Source of the DNA: Segetibacter sp.
GTDB lineage: Bacteria; Bacteroidota; Bacteroidia; Chitinophagales; Chitinophagaceae
Direction of reading: 5' to 3'
Length of the DNA: 51,847 bases
Assembly (NCBI GenBank): GCA_028288485.1
Contig: JAQBNO010000072.1
Location: 1-51,847 of the forward strand
Below, one piece after another: positions 1 through 9,043 of the stretch (its first letter is position 1; each line of letters starts with the position of its first letter). Under the pieces are notes generated by a model, which made no database searches, was not told where the DNA came from, and saw only the letters and a list, made by a program, of their open reading frames with translations. The translations under genes were made by a program, and so were the position numbers.

Positions 1-434
1 GGTGCAAACTTTCATAGCAGCTTTTTCCTGGTTAACAGTGAACTGTTTGAATGTAAAGTAGGAGTTAGGCATGCGGGTAGGAATGATGACGGATGACAGT
101 TGTTTGTAAAAGACGACCGTTGACGGCTGACGGTTGAAAGATGGAAAATACAAGATGACGTGGACACATGATTGTTGGCAGATGACAGGTGAAGAGCATC
201 TTTTTTATCGACCTGACTTATTCATGTCAGCCACAAAGAGGCATATTTAATTTTTAGCAAAGGAATAAATACCACACTTGGATCTTTCTGTCATCCGTCA
301 TCTCTTAAAAAAGGCGAAATAGGAGTACAACAGATGAACGTACTGCCACCTTTCGATTTTGCTCAAGGTAAACTGCTTCCGATTCTCATCGGAAGCAACG
401 ATGTTTAATAGCAGTACCGACCCTGGTACCAAAA
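1..434. other. Intergenic region with one stem-loop
   Basis: No gene is visible here. The first 200 bases contain short degenerate strings of the GACGG(C/A)TGAC type, common low-complexity intergenic text. A perfect 9-bp stem lies at 375-396 (GCTTCCGAT, 4-base loop TCTC, ATCGGAAGC). It follows the end of the minus-strand VOC gene and may help end its transcript, but there is no clear T tract. AACGATG at 397-403 resembles one end of the dispersed repeat found across the window; the match is too short to call a copy. Confidence 0.5.
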
Positions 435-929
435 CTACTTCCCCGCTTCTGCCAGTAACGATTGAACGTTTAATGCTTCGGTAACCATTTGCAGGTTTCC
501 TTCTGAGTCAAAGGGCCAGTTTTCCTTTGGCCGGTCGTAGTATAATTCAACTCCGTTTCCGTCGGGGTCGTTCAGGTAAATCGCTTCTGAAACACCATGG
601 TCAGACATACCTGTCAGCGGATATTGCGCATCGATTAACCGTTTTAAAGCAACCGCCAGTGCTTTTCTCGTATCGAACAAAATTGCAGTATGGAATAATC
701 CACAGGCATTTACAGGTGCAGGTGCGGCATTTTTGCTATACCAGGTATTCAAACCGATATGGTGATGATAACCTCCGGCAGAAAGAAAAACGGCGGAAGC
801 GCCATATCGCTGTGTAATTTGAAAACCCAATAAATCTTTGTAAAAAGCAAGGGCTTTATCAATGTCAGAGACTTTCAGGTGAATGTGTCCAATTCTTGTG
901 CCTGCAGGAACTACATACGACATCAGCAT
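435..929 (-). CDS. VOC family (glyoxalase/bleomycin resistance/dioxygenase fold) protein
   Basis: 164-residue single-domain protein of the vicinal oxygen chelate superfamily. The start RIGHIHLKVSDIDKALAFYK, the central GGYHHHIGLNTW and the late GVELYYDRP are typical of ring-cleavage dioxygenase-like VOC proteins. Metal ligands are probably the His of GHIHLKV, the His in the central HHH run and the late Glu of GVELY; this assignment is by family. The substrate cannot be told. A terminator at 936-967 lies between it and sdhB, so it is probably transcribed separately from the succinate dehydrogenase genes. Starts at M1 or at M3 (MSYVVPAGT) are both possible. Confidence 0.85.
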   Translation of the reverse strand: MLMSYVVPAGTRIGHIHLKVSDIDKALAFYKDLLGFQITQRYGASAVFLSAGGYHHHIGLNTWYSKNAAPAPVNACGLFHTAILFDTRKALAVALKRLIDAQYPLTGMSDHGVSEAIYLNDPDGNGVELYYDRPKENWPFDSEGNLQMVTEALNVQSLLAEAGK

Positions 930-935
930 TGTTTT

Positions 936-967
936 AAATTAAAAAGCCATCCTGTTTCCAGAACGGC
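936..967 (-). terminator. Rho-independent terminator after sdhB
   Basis: Read on the minus strand, a 9-pair stem (GCCGTTCTG / CAGGATGGC, with two G-U pairs) closes a GAAA tetraloop and is followed by TTTTTAATTT. Stem bases are 946-954 and 959-967. It ends the sdh operon and isolates the downstream VOC gene. Confidence 0.75.
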
Positions 968-989
968 CTTTCTGAAATTATGACTTCTA

Positions 990-1760
990 TTAATTTTCCT
1001 TGTCGATTGTTAAGCTTGCGCTTAGGTATTCAGCATTCAAACGGGCGATGTTTGTAAGCCTGATTTCTTTTGGACAAGCAGCTTCGCAAGCGCCAATATT
1101 TGTACACGCGCCAAAACCTTCTTTATCCATTTGAGCTACCATATTTATCGCACGTGTTTTTCTTTCAGGGCCACCCTGGGGCAACAGTGCAAGGTGAGAA
1201 ACTTTGGCAGAAGTAAACAGCATTGCAGAAGAATTTTTGCACGCTGCAACACAGGCACCGCAGGCAATACATGCAGCTGCTGCGAAAGATTTGTCAGCAT
1301 TATCTTTGTCGATAGGGATAGCGTTACCGTCAACCGCATTACCCGTATTTACGCTTATGTAACCTCCGGCCTGTACTATACGGTCGAAAGCTGACCGGTC
1401 AACTACCAGGTCCTTAACGACAGGGAAAGCATTCGCTCTCCACGGTTCCACCACGATCGTTTCGCCTTCTTTAAATGCCCTCATATGCAACTGGCAAACA
1501 GTGGTAGCCTTCCAGGGGCCATGTGGTTTGCCGTTGATATACATAGAGCAGGATCCGCAAATACCTTCGCGGCAATCGTGGTCAAAAGCGATGGGATCTT
1601 TTCCTTCTCTAATAAGATCCTCGTTCAGCACATCGATCATTTCCAAAAAAGACATTTCAGAAGAAATATCCTTCACCTGGTAAGTTTCAAAGGCACCGTT
1701 TGCCTTCACGTTTTTCTGACGCCAGATTTTTAGCGAAAGATTCATGTTATAGTGCTCCAT
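990..1760 (-). CDS. sdhB: Succinate dehydrogenase / fumarate reductase iron-sulfur subunit
   Basis: 256-residue electron-transfer subunit of complex II, on the inner face of the cytoplasmic membrane. All cluster ligands can be read. C63, C68, C71 (CREGICGSC) and C89 serve the [2Fe-2S] centre. C164, C167, C170 and C229 fit the [4Fe-4S] centre, and C174, C219 and C225 the [3Fe-4S] centre, matching the spacing in E. coli SdhB. It is the last gene of the sdh operon, but it is separated from sdhA by a lipoprotein and an M64 peptidase gene. It begins 30 bases after the peptidase stop codon. A later start at M6 (MNLSLKIW) is possible. Confidence 0.97.
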   Translation of the reverse strand: MEHYNMNLSLKIWRQKNVKANGAFETYQVKDISSEMSFLEMIDVLNEDLIREGKDPIAFDHDCREGICGSCSMYINGKPHGPWKATTVCQLHMRAFKEGETIVVEPWRANAFPVVKDLVVDRSAFDRIVQAGGYISVNTGNAVDGNAIPIDKDNADKSFAAAACIACGACVAACKNSSAMLFTSAKVSHLALLPQGGPERKTRAINMVAQMDKEGFGACTNIGACEAACPKEIRLTNIARLNAEYLSASLTIDKEN

Positions 1761-1790
1761 ACTTAAATATTATTCAGTTTGTTTTGTACA

Positions 1791-3479
1791 CTATTTTGCC
1801 AATAGCTGCACAATATAATTTGAATTGTTTATGTTTATTTTCAGAAAATAAATTCCGGAAGCTTTGCCTGCAAGATCGATATTATAATCTATCTGGCCTG
1901 ACACTTTCCCGAAATCTTTTCGCATAACAAGTTTACCAGCAGCATCCGTTACCTGTATAGAAACTTTTTCATCATTCGGCAGGGTAGTAGTTAAATGATA
2001 CCGGTGCAATTCGGAGTTTTGGTACACTTTATAAACAAAGTTATCAAAAGCATGTTGAAGCCTGATAATTGCACTATAAGTTTCACTACCGTCTTTCAGA
2101 ATAATTTTTAACCTATAGTAGGTAAAGGGTGTGAGTAAAGCCGGATCAGTAAAAGAGTACTTATTTTTATTTTGTTCGTTTACAATGGTTGTTAGCAGGG
2201 AGAAGTTTGTGCCGTCTTTGCTTTTGCTTAATTCAAAACTTTTAACTTCTTCGCCGTTATCTACCTCCCAGTTCAATACGCTCACTTTATTATTTATAAG
2301 CCCCGCGAAGTTTCTTAACACAATGGGCAGTGTGCTTGGATTCGTAACAGTCCAGGTGGTCCGGTTTATATAGCCAACACCTGGCAAATACGATTTTGAT
2401 GAGTCGGTATTATCTATAACCTCCACTCTTATGGTATTGGCCCCGGTAGTGAATCTGCTATAAGGAACATTGATAGCAGATTGATCGGAAACAAATAAAT
2501 TATTGTTTACATACCAATTAGCGGTAATCGTTTTAGGCGAATTGTTAACCGTAGTGACCGAAAATGAAACAGGGTCTTTATTCACCAAAGTAAAGCTGGT
2601 TGTAGCGGGGGTAAAATCATCCGTCATGCTAACCAGCTCATGAATGCGGTCGATAAATCGTTCTTTACAAACCGAACAAAAAGCGGTGTTGAGGAATCTC
2701 ATCTTACAATTCTCGTGCGGCCTGTACCAGTTACTTTGAGGAGTTGTACTGCCATGTGGGTATATTCCAACATCGTTTAAACCAAGCCAGTTCTTCCATT
2801 TTATAGTTGCCGGGTTATTATTAGACGTCATGTTGGGGTATTCTGCGGCATAGCCGCTACCCGCCCAGTATTCATCTGCCAATCCGGCAAACGAGTGACC
2901 GATTTCGTGTATAGCTATTTCAGAAGAACTAGGGGCGGTGGAAGCTGTCGCAAATTCACCACCCGAACCGCCGTAGTATGAGGAATTTACGACCACCAAA
3001 CCATGGTCGTAATCAGGAAGGTTAGCTGCTAATACTTCGTATAATCGTGTATTGTTTTGTGGATACAATAGCCGGTGTACCCCTGTATAATCAAATGTAC
3101 TTTGAAAATAGTTATTCGGACTTGCTAACGGTTGACTTACAAAAGCTTCGTCTGAAGCGGTTCGCGGATGTTTAGCCCCTGCTTCCTGCGAGGGCACCCT
3201 GATAGCAAATGAATTGAAATAGTTCTGGTATTCTTTAAAAGGAGAAGTAGCAAATAAGGCGTTGTTTATGGTGTTGGTGTTTGTAATGAATACGTTTAAA
3301 TCAGTATTCAGGTAACCATCAGACATGTATGCAAAATTGATCCTGTTGGTTCTACGTCCGTTACGCATGATCGAATCTACCGGAAATACCTGGCTAAACA
3401 ACTGTAACGTACATAGCGATAGTGCAACTATCAGTGCGTGGCGTATACAGCAATATTTGCGGAGGTTAGAGTATTGCAT
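1791..3479 (-). CDS. M64 family (IgA-peptidase-like) metallopeptidase with type IX secretion tail
   Basis: 562-residue secreted zinc protease. An N-terminal hydrophobic segment (about residues 14-30) acts as signal peptide. HEIGHSFAGLADEYW at about 191-205 gives the HExxH zinc site (H191, H195) and the following Asp-Glu-Tyr seen in family M64. The last 80 or so residues form a beta-rich domain ending GIYFLKI...YIVQLLAK, typical of the type A sorting domain of the Bacteroidota type IX secretion system, so export to the cell surface or medium is inferred. The gene overlaps the preceding lipoprotein gene by 14 bases and lies inside the sdh operon. The natural substrate is unknown; the IgA name comes from the family founder only. 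Confidence 0.9.
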   Translation of the reverse strand: MQYSNLRKYCCIRHALIVALSLCTLQLFSQVFPVDSIMRNGRRTNRINFAYMSDGYLNTDLNVFITNTNTINNALFATSPFKEYQNYFNSFAIRVPSQEAGAKHPRTASDEAFVSQPLASPNNYFQSTFDYTGVHRLLYPQNNTRLYEVLAANLPDYDHGLVVVNSSYYGGSGGEFATASTAPSSSEIAIHEIGHSFAGLADEYWAGSGYAAEYPNMTSNNNPATIKWKNWLGLNDVGIYPHGSTTPQSNWYRPHENCKMRFLNTAFCSVCKERFIDRIHELVSMTDDFTPATTSFTLVNKDPVSFSVTTVNNSPKTITANWYVNNNLFVSDQSAINVPYSRFTTGANTIRVEVIDNTDSSKSYLPGVGYINRTTWTVTNPSTLPIVLRNFAGLINNKVSVLNWEVDNGEEVKSFELSKSKDGTNFSLLTTIVNEQNKNKYSFTDPALLTPFTYYRLKIILKDGSETYSAIIRLQHAFDNFVYKVYQNSELHRYHLTTTLPNDEKVSIQVTDAAGKLVMRKDFGKVSGQIDYNIDLAGKASGIYFLKININNSNYIVQLLAK

Positions 3480-3990
3480 GGTAAATCGGTTTTAATGCAA
3501 GGGAACGTTGATCAGGTTTAAAAATCTTAAGCGATTTTAAATTTTGATCATATTGAAACCGAATTACCAATTCGCCTGAATTATTATAGACTGTTTTTTT
3601 TGCCAGTTTCCCATCTTCTGAAGAATATTCTAACACTTTTGATAGTGGATTTATTACCCGTTCAAAATGTTTGTCCTGCCGCTTTTTATCTTCCCTATAA
3701 ACCTGGTAGTACAGGTAATAAGGTTCAATAACCGTTTCTGTAGCAACGACATTTTTTTTTAATGATCCTTCAGCAAAATGAGTATTGATTAATTTAATGT
3801 CGAACAAGTCTTTAAGCGTATCGGTGGCAGTAATCCTGAAAGTTAAAAAAGCAATTTTGTTAATGGCAGCACCGGTACTATTTAAGTTCAGTTTTTCAAC
3901 AGTTGTACCTCGCTGTTGTTGTTTTGATGCCACTGTACAACTGTTCATTGTTATTGTAGCAAGTACACCATAACAAATGCTTTGAAACAT
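3466..3990 (-). CDS. Hypothetical lipoprotein paired with the M64 peptidase
   Basis: 174 residues, family not recognised. The N-terminus MFQSICYGVLATITMNSCTV looks like a short signal with a weak lipobox ending at C18, so outer-membrane or periplasmic anchoring is likely. The body is polar with beta-strand-like stretches; a segment near 125-150 reads like a repeated strand pattern with GELVIRFQYD. The gene starts 13 bases after the sdhA stop codon and ends 14 bases inside the M64 gene, so it is almost certainly co-transcribed with both. It may be a partner or folding aid of the peptidase; that is a guess from position only. Confidence 0.75.
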   Translation of the reverse strand: MFQSICYGVLATITMNSCTVASKQQQRGTTVEKLNLNSTGAAINKIAFLTFRITATDTLKDLFDIKLINTHFAEGSLKKNVVATETVIEPYYLYYQVYREDKKRQDKHFERVINPLSKVLEYSSEDGKLAKKTVYNNSGELVIRFQYDQNLKSLKIFKPDQRSLALKPIYHAIL

Positions 3991-4003
3991 GCACTGATCT
4001 TTT

Positions 4004-5977
4004 TTATTTATAACTCCGCTGTGTGGGCTTCACTACATCGTACTGCAACTCTTCTTTATGCAATTGCCATTCATGTTCGGCTTTGTATTCCCACGCTGCT
4101 ACATACATAAAGTTTGCATCGTCTCGTAAGGCTTCACCCTCTTCGGTCTGGTGCTCTTCTCTAAAGTGTCCACCGCAGCTTTCTTCTCTCTGAAGTGCAT
4201 CCAGGCACATCAACTCACCTAATTCGATAAAGTCAGCAACGCGGCCGGCTTTATCAAGTTCGTTGTTCATTTCGTTTACTTCACCCGGAATTCTTACATC
4301 GCTCCAGAATTCTTTTTTCAGTTGCTGTATTTCTTTGATGGCTTCCGACAATCCCTGTGCATTACGCGCCATACCGCATTTATCCCACATGATTTTGCCA
4401 AGGCGCTTGTGGAATGTTTCTACCGAAGTTTTACCCTTAATATTCATTAAAGTATTTATTCTGCCCGAAACTTCTTTTTCAGCAGCAAGAAATGCAGGAT
4501 GATCAACAGATGTAGGAGGATTGCGGATTTCATCGGCAAGGTAATTACCAATGGTGTAAGGGATAACAAAGTAACCATCAGCCAGTCCCTGCATTAAAGC
4601 GGAGGCTCCCAGACGGTTTGCTCCGTGGTCGCTGAAGTTCGCTTCGCCCAAAGAATATAAACCGGGAACATTGGTTTGTAATTCATAATCCACCCACAGG
4701 CCGCCCATGGTGTAGTGAACTGCGGGGTAAATACGCATCGGAACTTCGTAGGGATTCTCGCCGGTTATCTTTTCGTACATGTCGAAAAGGTTACCATATT
4801 TTTCTTTCACTACTTCTCTGCCCATTTCTATCAGCGCAGAGGTGTCTGAAGTACTCGAATTTTTCTTACCTGCTTCAATAGTACCGTAACGCATTATCGC
4901 ATCAGCATAATCGAGGTACACTGCTTGTTTGGATGTACCTACGCCGTAACCAGCATCACATCTTTCTTTCGCAGCTCTTGAAGCCACATCACGGGGAACA
5001 AGGTTACCAAAAGCCGGGTATCGTCGTTCAAGATAGTAGTCTCTTTCAGCTTCAGGAATTTCTTTAGGATTGCGGTTATCATTTTGTTTTTTAGGAACCC
5101 AGATCCTTCCGTCGTTACGTAAGCTTTCACTCATCAACGTCAGCTTACTCTGGTGTTCACCACTAACAGGGATACATGTAGGATGAATTTGCGTAAAACA
5201 TGGGTTGGCAAAAAAAGCGCCTTTTTTGTGTGCTTTCCAGGCAGCAGTAACATTGCTTCCCATTGCATTTGTACTTAAGTAAAATACGTTGCCATATCCG
5301 CCGGAGCATAATAAAACCCCATATCCCGAATGTCTTTCCAGCTCGCCACTTACCAGGTTACGGGCAATGATGCCGCGGGCTTTACCGTCGATGGTAACCA
5401 CTTCCAGCATTTCGTGCCTGTTATACATTTTAACGTTGCCGAGTGCTATTTGCCTTTCCAACGCCTGGTAAGCTCCGATCAACAATTGCTGACCCGTTTG
5501 GCCGGCCGCATAGAATGTTCTTTGTACCTGGGTACCACCAAAACTACGGTTACTTAATAAGCCGCCATATTCACGGGCAAAAGGAACACCCTGTGCCACA
5601 CACTGGTCTATTATATTTACGCTTACTTCTGCCAAACGGTGTACATTACCTTCTCTCGCACGGTAGTCGCCACCTTTAATAGTATCATAAAACAGGCGGA
5701 AAACGCTGTCGCCGTCATTCTGGTAATTCTTGGCAGCGTTTATGCCACCCTGTGCAGCAATACTGTGTGCACGGCGGGGGCTGTCCTGGTAGCAGAACGC
5801 TTTAACCTTATAGCCCAGTTCTCCTAACGACGCAGCCGCCGATGCCCCGGCAAGGCCGGTACCAATAATAATGATTTCCATCTTACGCTTATTGGCAGGG
5901 TTCACCAGTTTACAATGACCTTTATAGTCGGGCCATTTTTGCTCTAAAGGTCCCTCTGGTATTTTAGCATCTAACAT
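4004..5977 (-). CDS. sdhA: Succinate dehydrogenase / fumarate reductase flavoprotein subunit
   Basis: 657-residue catalytic subunit of complex II, oxidising succinate to fumarate. The dinucleotide-binding motif [19 protein letters not shown] is at about 35-53. [16 protein letters not shown] follows, whose His (H71) is the expected covalent FAD site. Later motifs include [15 protein letters not shown] and [12 protein letters not shown], which carry substrate-binding residues of the family. The length fits the long SdhA/FrdA form of Bacteroidota. About 33 residues precede the Rossmann motif, so a shorter start at M33 (MEIIIIGTG) cannot be excluded. The gene follows sdhC after a 272-base gap that holds a copy of the dispersed repeat. 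Confidence 0.97.
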   Translation of the reverse strand: MLDAKIPEGPLEQKWPDYKGHCKLVNPANKRKMEIIIIGTGLAGASAAASLGELGYKVKAFCYQDSPRRAHSIAAQGGINAAKNYQNDGDSVFRLFYDTIKGGDYRAREGNVHRLAEVSVNIIDQCVAQGVPFAREYGGLLSNRSFGGTQVQRTFYAAGQTGQQLLIGAYQALERQIALGNVKMYNRHEMLEVVTIDGKARGIIARNLVSGELERHSGYGVLLCSGGYGNVFYLSTNAMGSNVTAAWKAHKKGAFFANPCFTQIHPTCIPVSGEHQSKLTLMSESLRNDGRIWVPKKQNDNRNPKEIPEAERDYYLERRYPAFGNLVPRDVASRAAKERCDAGYGVGTSKQAVYLDYADAIMRYGTIEAGKKNSSTSDTSALIEMGREVVKEKYGNLFDMYEKITGENPYEVPMRIYPAVHYTMGGLWVDYELQTNVPGLYSLGEANFSDHGANRLGASALMQGLADGYFVIPYTIGNYLADEIRNPPTSVDHPAFLAAEKEVSGRINTLMNIKGKTSVETFHKRLGKIMWDKCGMARNAQGLSEAIKEIQQLKKEFWSDVRIPGEVNEMNNELDKAGRVADFIELGELMCLDALQREESCGGHFREEHQTEEGEALRDDANFMYVAAWEYKAEHEWQLHKEELQYDVVKPTQRSYK

Positions 5978-6065
5978 ATGTCTATAAATTGCTCCAAAGC
6001 AAGTTCCTTTGGAATAGTTTTTAGTTTGAAGTTATTTTGGTACCGGCAGTTGTACTGCTATTATT

Positions 6066-6088
6066 CATCCGTTGCGTCGCACTCTTGT
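6066..6088 (+). repeat. Dispersed intergenic repeat, copy 1
   Basis: CATCCGTTGCGTCGCACTC followed by TTGT, between sdhA and sdhC. It has the same core as the other copies, with one extra base. Confidence 0.7.
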
Positions 6089-6249
6089 GGCAGGGTTTTC
6101 TATATTCAACCGTTCGAAGAAGTTGACGGACCACCGAAAGACTTCCTTATTTCATCGGTCGTTAATCAGCATTTCCTGCAGTTTCTTATTTCACCCAAAT
6201 CCCTAAATCACAATCTCAAAAACACACAATCCTTTCAATCATGGTTCTA

Positions 6250-6972
6250 TTATTTCACCCAGCCCAAGTACATGCTAATCGGCATCATCGCAAAAGCAAG
6301 ACATACAATTATGGCAAAGCCGCGCCCCGTGAATCTTAACAATTTTAAGTAGCGATTGTTGTGAAGCCCGATAGTTCTGAAAGCGCTTTCAAACCCGTGC
6401 ATTAAATGGTAGGCAAGAGAAATACAACCGAGAACATATAAGATTACAATTAAAAGGCTCCAATCACTTCCGTGAAATACTTCTACCATTTTTGCATAAA
6501 GATCATGGTATTGAGCAGCAAGTGCACCTTCGTAATGTGTTTTTTTCAATTCTTCAACTCCTCCAATTCCACCTAATCTCGACGGTACCCAGAAATGATA
6601 GATATGCATTATTAAAAACAACAAAAGAAGTGTTCCTAATAACCCCATGCTGCGGCTATACCACTTGCTTCCGCGGTTGCCGTAATCAACCTGGTAACCA
6701 ATCTTTCTTTTAGAATTATTGGCCGCAGTTAGTACAAGACCTTGTATTGTGTGAATAATAATACCGGCGAAAAGGCCTATTTCCATTATTCGTATCACTA
6801 ACATTGAAGACATGAAGTTGGCGCCCGCATTAAACATTTTTCCTCCGTCGTTAGCCCAAATGCATGCATTTAACCCAACGTGAACAACTAGAAAAGAGAT
6901 AAGAAAAAGTCCGGTAAGAGCCATTACGAATTTTTGGCCAATTGAAGAAGTGAACATCTGCTTCCAGGTCAT
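6250..6972 (-). CDS. sdhC: Succinate dehydrogenase cytochrome b subunit
   Basis: 240-residue membrane anchor of complex II of the single-subunit diheme type (cytochrome b558 family). Several hydrophobic helices are visible, with histidines suited to heme binding in LVVHVGLNA, IIIHTIQGL, LIMHIYHFW and AYHLMHGFES. It passes electrons from SdhB to menaquinone; the quinone type is inferred from the phylum. It is the first gene of the operon. A good -7 element (TATTTTTG on the minus strand, 7002-7009) lies about 30 bases upstream, giving a short leader. No separate sdhD is seen, as expected for this type. Confidence 0.95.
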   Translation of the reverse strand: MTWKQMFTSSIGQKFVMALTGLFLISFLVVHVGLNACIWANDGGKMFNAGANFMSSMLVIRIMEIGLFAGIIIHTIQGLVLTAANNSKRKIGYQVDYGNRGSKWYSRSMGLLGTLLLLFLIMHIYHFWVPSRLGGIGGVEELKKTHYEGALAAQYHDLYAKMVEVFHGSDWSLLIVILYVLGCISLAYHLMHGFESAFRTIGLHNNRYLKLLRFTGRGFAIIVCLAFAMMPISMYLGWVK

Positions 6973-7001
6973 TGTAGCAATTTTAGTTTGAAAAAGCGAA
7001 G

Positions 7002-7009
7002 CAAAAATA
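7002..7009 (-). promoter_or_regulatory. -7 element of the sdh operon promoter
   Basis: On the minus strand this reads TATTTTTG, an exact match to the Bacteroidota TAnnTTTG element, 29 bases before the sdhC start codon. No clean TTTG was found at the expected -33 distance. Confidence 0.5.
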
Positions 7010-7230
7010 GCGCACGAATTGAAGTAAAACTTTTATTTGTTTAAATATTTTGATATGCTGTTATAGTGAAAAGTTTTTGTTTGTAGCATCCCAGTTTTTA
7101 TTTGGGCGCTTGTAGTTCAAAAGAATAAGCATTTGTACAATTATTACCGGAAAAACTTTTTGCGCAACGATTAACGAAATAGAAAAGTTATCGGTTGTTT
7201 TATCACCTGAAGAAAACGAAAAAAAATTTT

Positions 7231-7269
7231 CAATAAAGATTTGCCGTACAAGTGAGTGACACAACGATG
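7231..7269 (-). repeat. Dispersed intergenic repeat, copy 2 (long form)
   Basis: Between the divergent sdhC and permease genes. On the minus strand it reads CATCGTTGTGTCACTCACTT, then GTACGGCAAATCTTTATT. It has the core plus tail also seen at 51721. Confidence 0.85.
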
Positions 7270-7420
7270 CCGGGCATTATTCGATTGCCCGTTACCAAAG
7301 ATTGCCGTGAAAAGGAGGCAAATGAACAGGGACTTCACACCCGGGATAACGCATTTTTAAGCACTTACTTTATGATAATAATAATTTCCAATCCTTTTTT
7401 AAAGTACTTATTTTTGAAGC

Positions 7421-8671
7421 ATGCTTACGGTAATATATATTGTATGGAACAGCTTTAAAATGGCCCTCCAGGAATTACGGAATAATAAGCTTCGAACCTT
7501 CTTGTCGCTCTTCGGTATTACGATAGGTATTTTCTGTATCATTGGCGTGCTTGCTACCGTCGAAAGCCTGCAGGAAAAGATACAAACCGACATGAAAAGT
7601 TTAGGAACGAATACCATCTACATCGACAAATGGGAATATGGCAATGATGACAACGAATATCCGTGGTGGAAGTATGTAAAACGACCCTATCCGAAGTTCA
7701 GAGAAATGGAAGCGATAAAATCGCGCTCCGAACTTGCTTCTGCAGTCTGCTACAGTATCAGCGGAAATACCAACCTTGAATTTAAGGATAATGTTTTGAG
7801 CGGGATAACCTGCTATGGTGTAACTGAAGATTTTAACAGTGTTCTTACCGTTAATATCCAGTTTGGGAGGTACCTAACTGAATCTGAATTTACACATGCA
7901 TCGCCTGTTATACTTTTAGGTTATACAAATGCTGCAAATCTTTTTGTTAATCCTGAACGAGGCGTTGGGCAAAATGTTAAGCTTAAGGGTAAAACATTAA
8001 AGGTAGTAGGGATTATTAAAAAACAGGGGCAGAGCTTTGTTGGTGGATGGCAGTTTGATGAATCAATCATATCTCCGTATAAATTTGTGGCATCGATGTT
8101 TAATGTAGAAGAAAGTTCGCCTGTACTAATGGTAAAGGGAAAAGAAAGTGTTGCTTCTGTTGCATTGGTCGATGAGTTAAGAGGCATCATGCGTTCTATT
8201 CACACACTTAGCCCGAGAGAAGAAGATGATTTTGCATTGAACGACATAAATATGCTTAGTGAACAAATGAATAAAATGTTTGGTTCTGTTAACCTTGGAG
8301 GCTGGGCCATTGCAGGTTTATCGCTTCTTGTAGGCGCATTTGGTGTTGCCAATATTATGTTCGTTACAGTACGGGAAAGAACGAGCCAGATTGGTTTAAA
8401 GAAAGCAATCGGTGCAAAAAGTTCGACGATACTCACCGAGTTTTTGCTCGAAAGCGCATTCCTCTGCCTACTGGGTGGGTTTATTGGACTGGTACTGGTT
8501 TTTATACTTACGAAAGCATTAAGTGCCGTTATGCCTTTTCCTATACATATTTCTGCTAATACCTTAACCCTTGCTATTTCAATCTGCCTGATTGTAGGCG
8601 TTCTGGCTGGTATCATTCCGGCATCGATTGCGGCTAAAATGAACCCGGTTGTTGCGATAAGAACCAAATAG
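7421..8671 (+). CDS. MacB/FtsX-like ABC transporter permease
   Basis: 416-residue membrane subunit of a MacB-type ABC transporter. One N-terminal helix (LRTFLSLFGITIGIFCIIGV) is followed by a large MacB_PCD-like periplasmic domain (about 45-260). The C-terminal FtsX domain has three helices, with the conserved stretch VRERTSQIGLKKAIGA near the first of them. Such proteins act with a separate ATPase in peptide, lipoprotein or drug export. No ATPase or membrane-fusion gene lies next to it, so its partners must be elsewhere. A TATTTTTG box at 7409-7416 is too close to this ATG to drive it unless the message is leaderless or translation starts at the in-frame ATG at 7460. Confidence 0.93.
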   Translation: MLTVIYIVWNSFKMALQELRNNKLRTFLSLFGITIGIFCIIGVLATVESLQEKIQTDMKSLGTNTIYIDKWEYGNDDNEYPWWKYVKRPYPKFREMEAIKSRSELASAVCYSISGNTNLEFKDNVLSGITCYGVTEDFNSVLTVNIQFGRYLTESEFTHASPVILLGYTNAANLFVNPERGVGQNVKLKGKTLKVVGIIKKQGQSFVGGWQFDESIISPYKFVASMFNVEESSPVLMVKGKESVASVALVDELRGIMRSIHTLSPREEDDFALNDINMLSEQMNKMFGSVNLGGWAIAGLSLLVGAFGVANIMFVTVRERTSQIGLKKAIGAKSSTILTEFLLESAFLCLLGGFIGLVLVFILTKALSAVMPFPIHISANTLTLAISICLIVGVLAGIIPASIAAKMNPVVAIRTK

Positions 8672-9043
8672 TGATTGCGGCAGAGAGTCATTAAGTGAAT
8701 AGGCAATGGTGAATGGGCAAGCTTGATATAAATTATTTATTTTCATTGCCGCTATTATAGCAGAACATTTTTAGGGTACAGGCATAGGCATAGGAATATT
8801 AATGTACATCGTGTAGGAACGGATTCCTTTGTCTCATGACTCCTTTGAAGGTGATATCACATCATTTTACTGCAAATCTCGATTCAGCTTTCATTTAAAG
8901 ACATTTTAGAATTGTTTTGATTAACAATTGTTCTATAGTTTTGCCCCAACAAATACCAGAGAATACAGGTTTGAGGTAACTACGCACCTTAATTACAATT
9001 TACTAATTACCTGTTATTAATTCGCTAATCTACTTTTGAATTC
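8672..9043. other. Intergenic region upstream of tsaD
   Basis: No gene seen. It contains the tsaD promoter candidate at 8936-8943. The rest is AT-rich with a short GGCATA direct repeat near 8780. Confidence 0.5.
8936..8943 (+). promoter_or_regulatory. -7 element of the tsaD promoter
   Basis: TAGTTTTG matches TAnnTTTG exactly. A TTTTG lies 16 bases upstream, closer than the usual 19. A perfect 10-bp palindrome AACAATTGTT sits in the spacer. The implied leader is about 95 bases. Confidence 0.5.

Noticed and set aside
7409-7416. TATTTTTG as the promoter of the MacB-like permease
   Set aside because: The transcription start would fall at or after the ATG and no -33 TTTG is present; kept only as a note.
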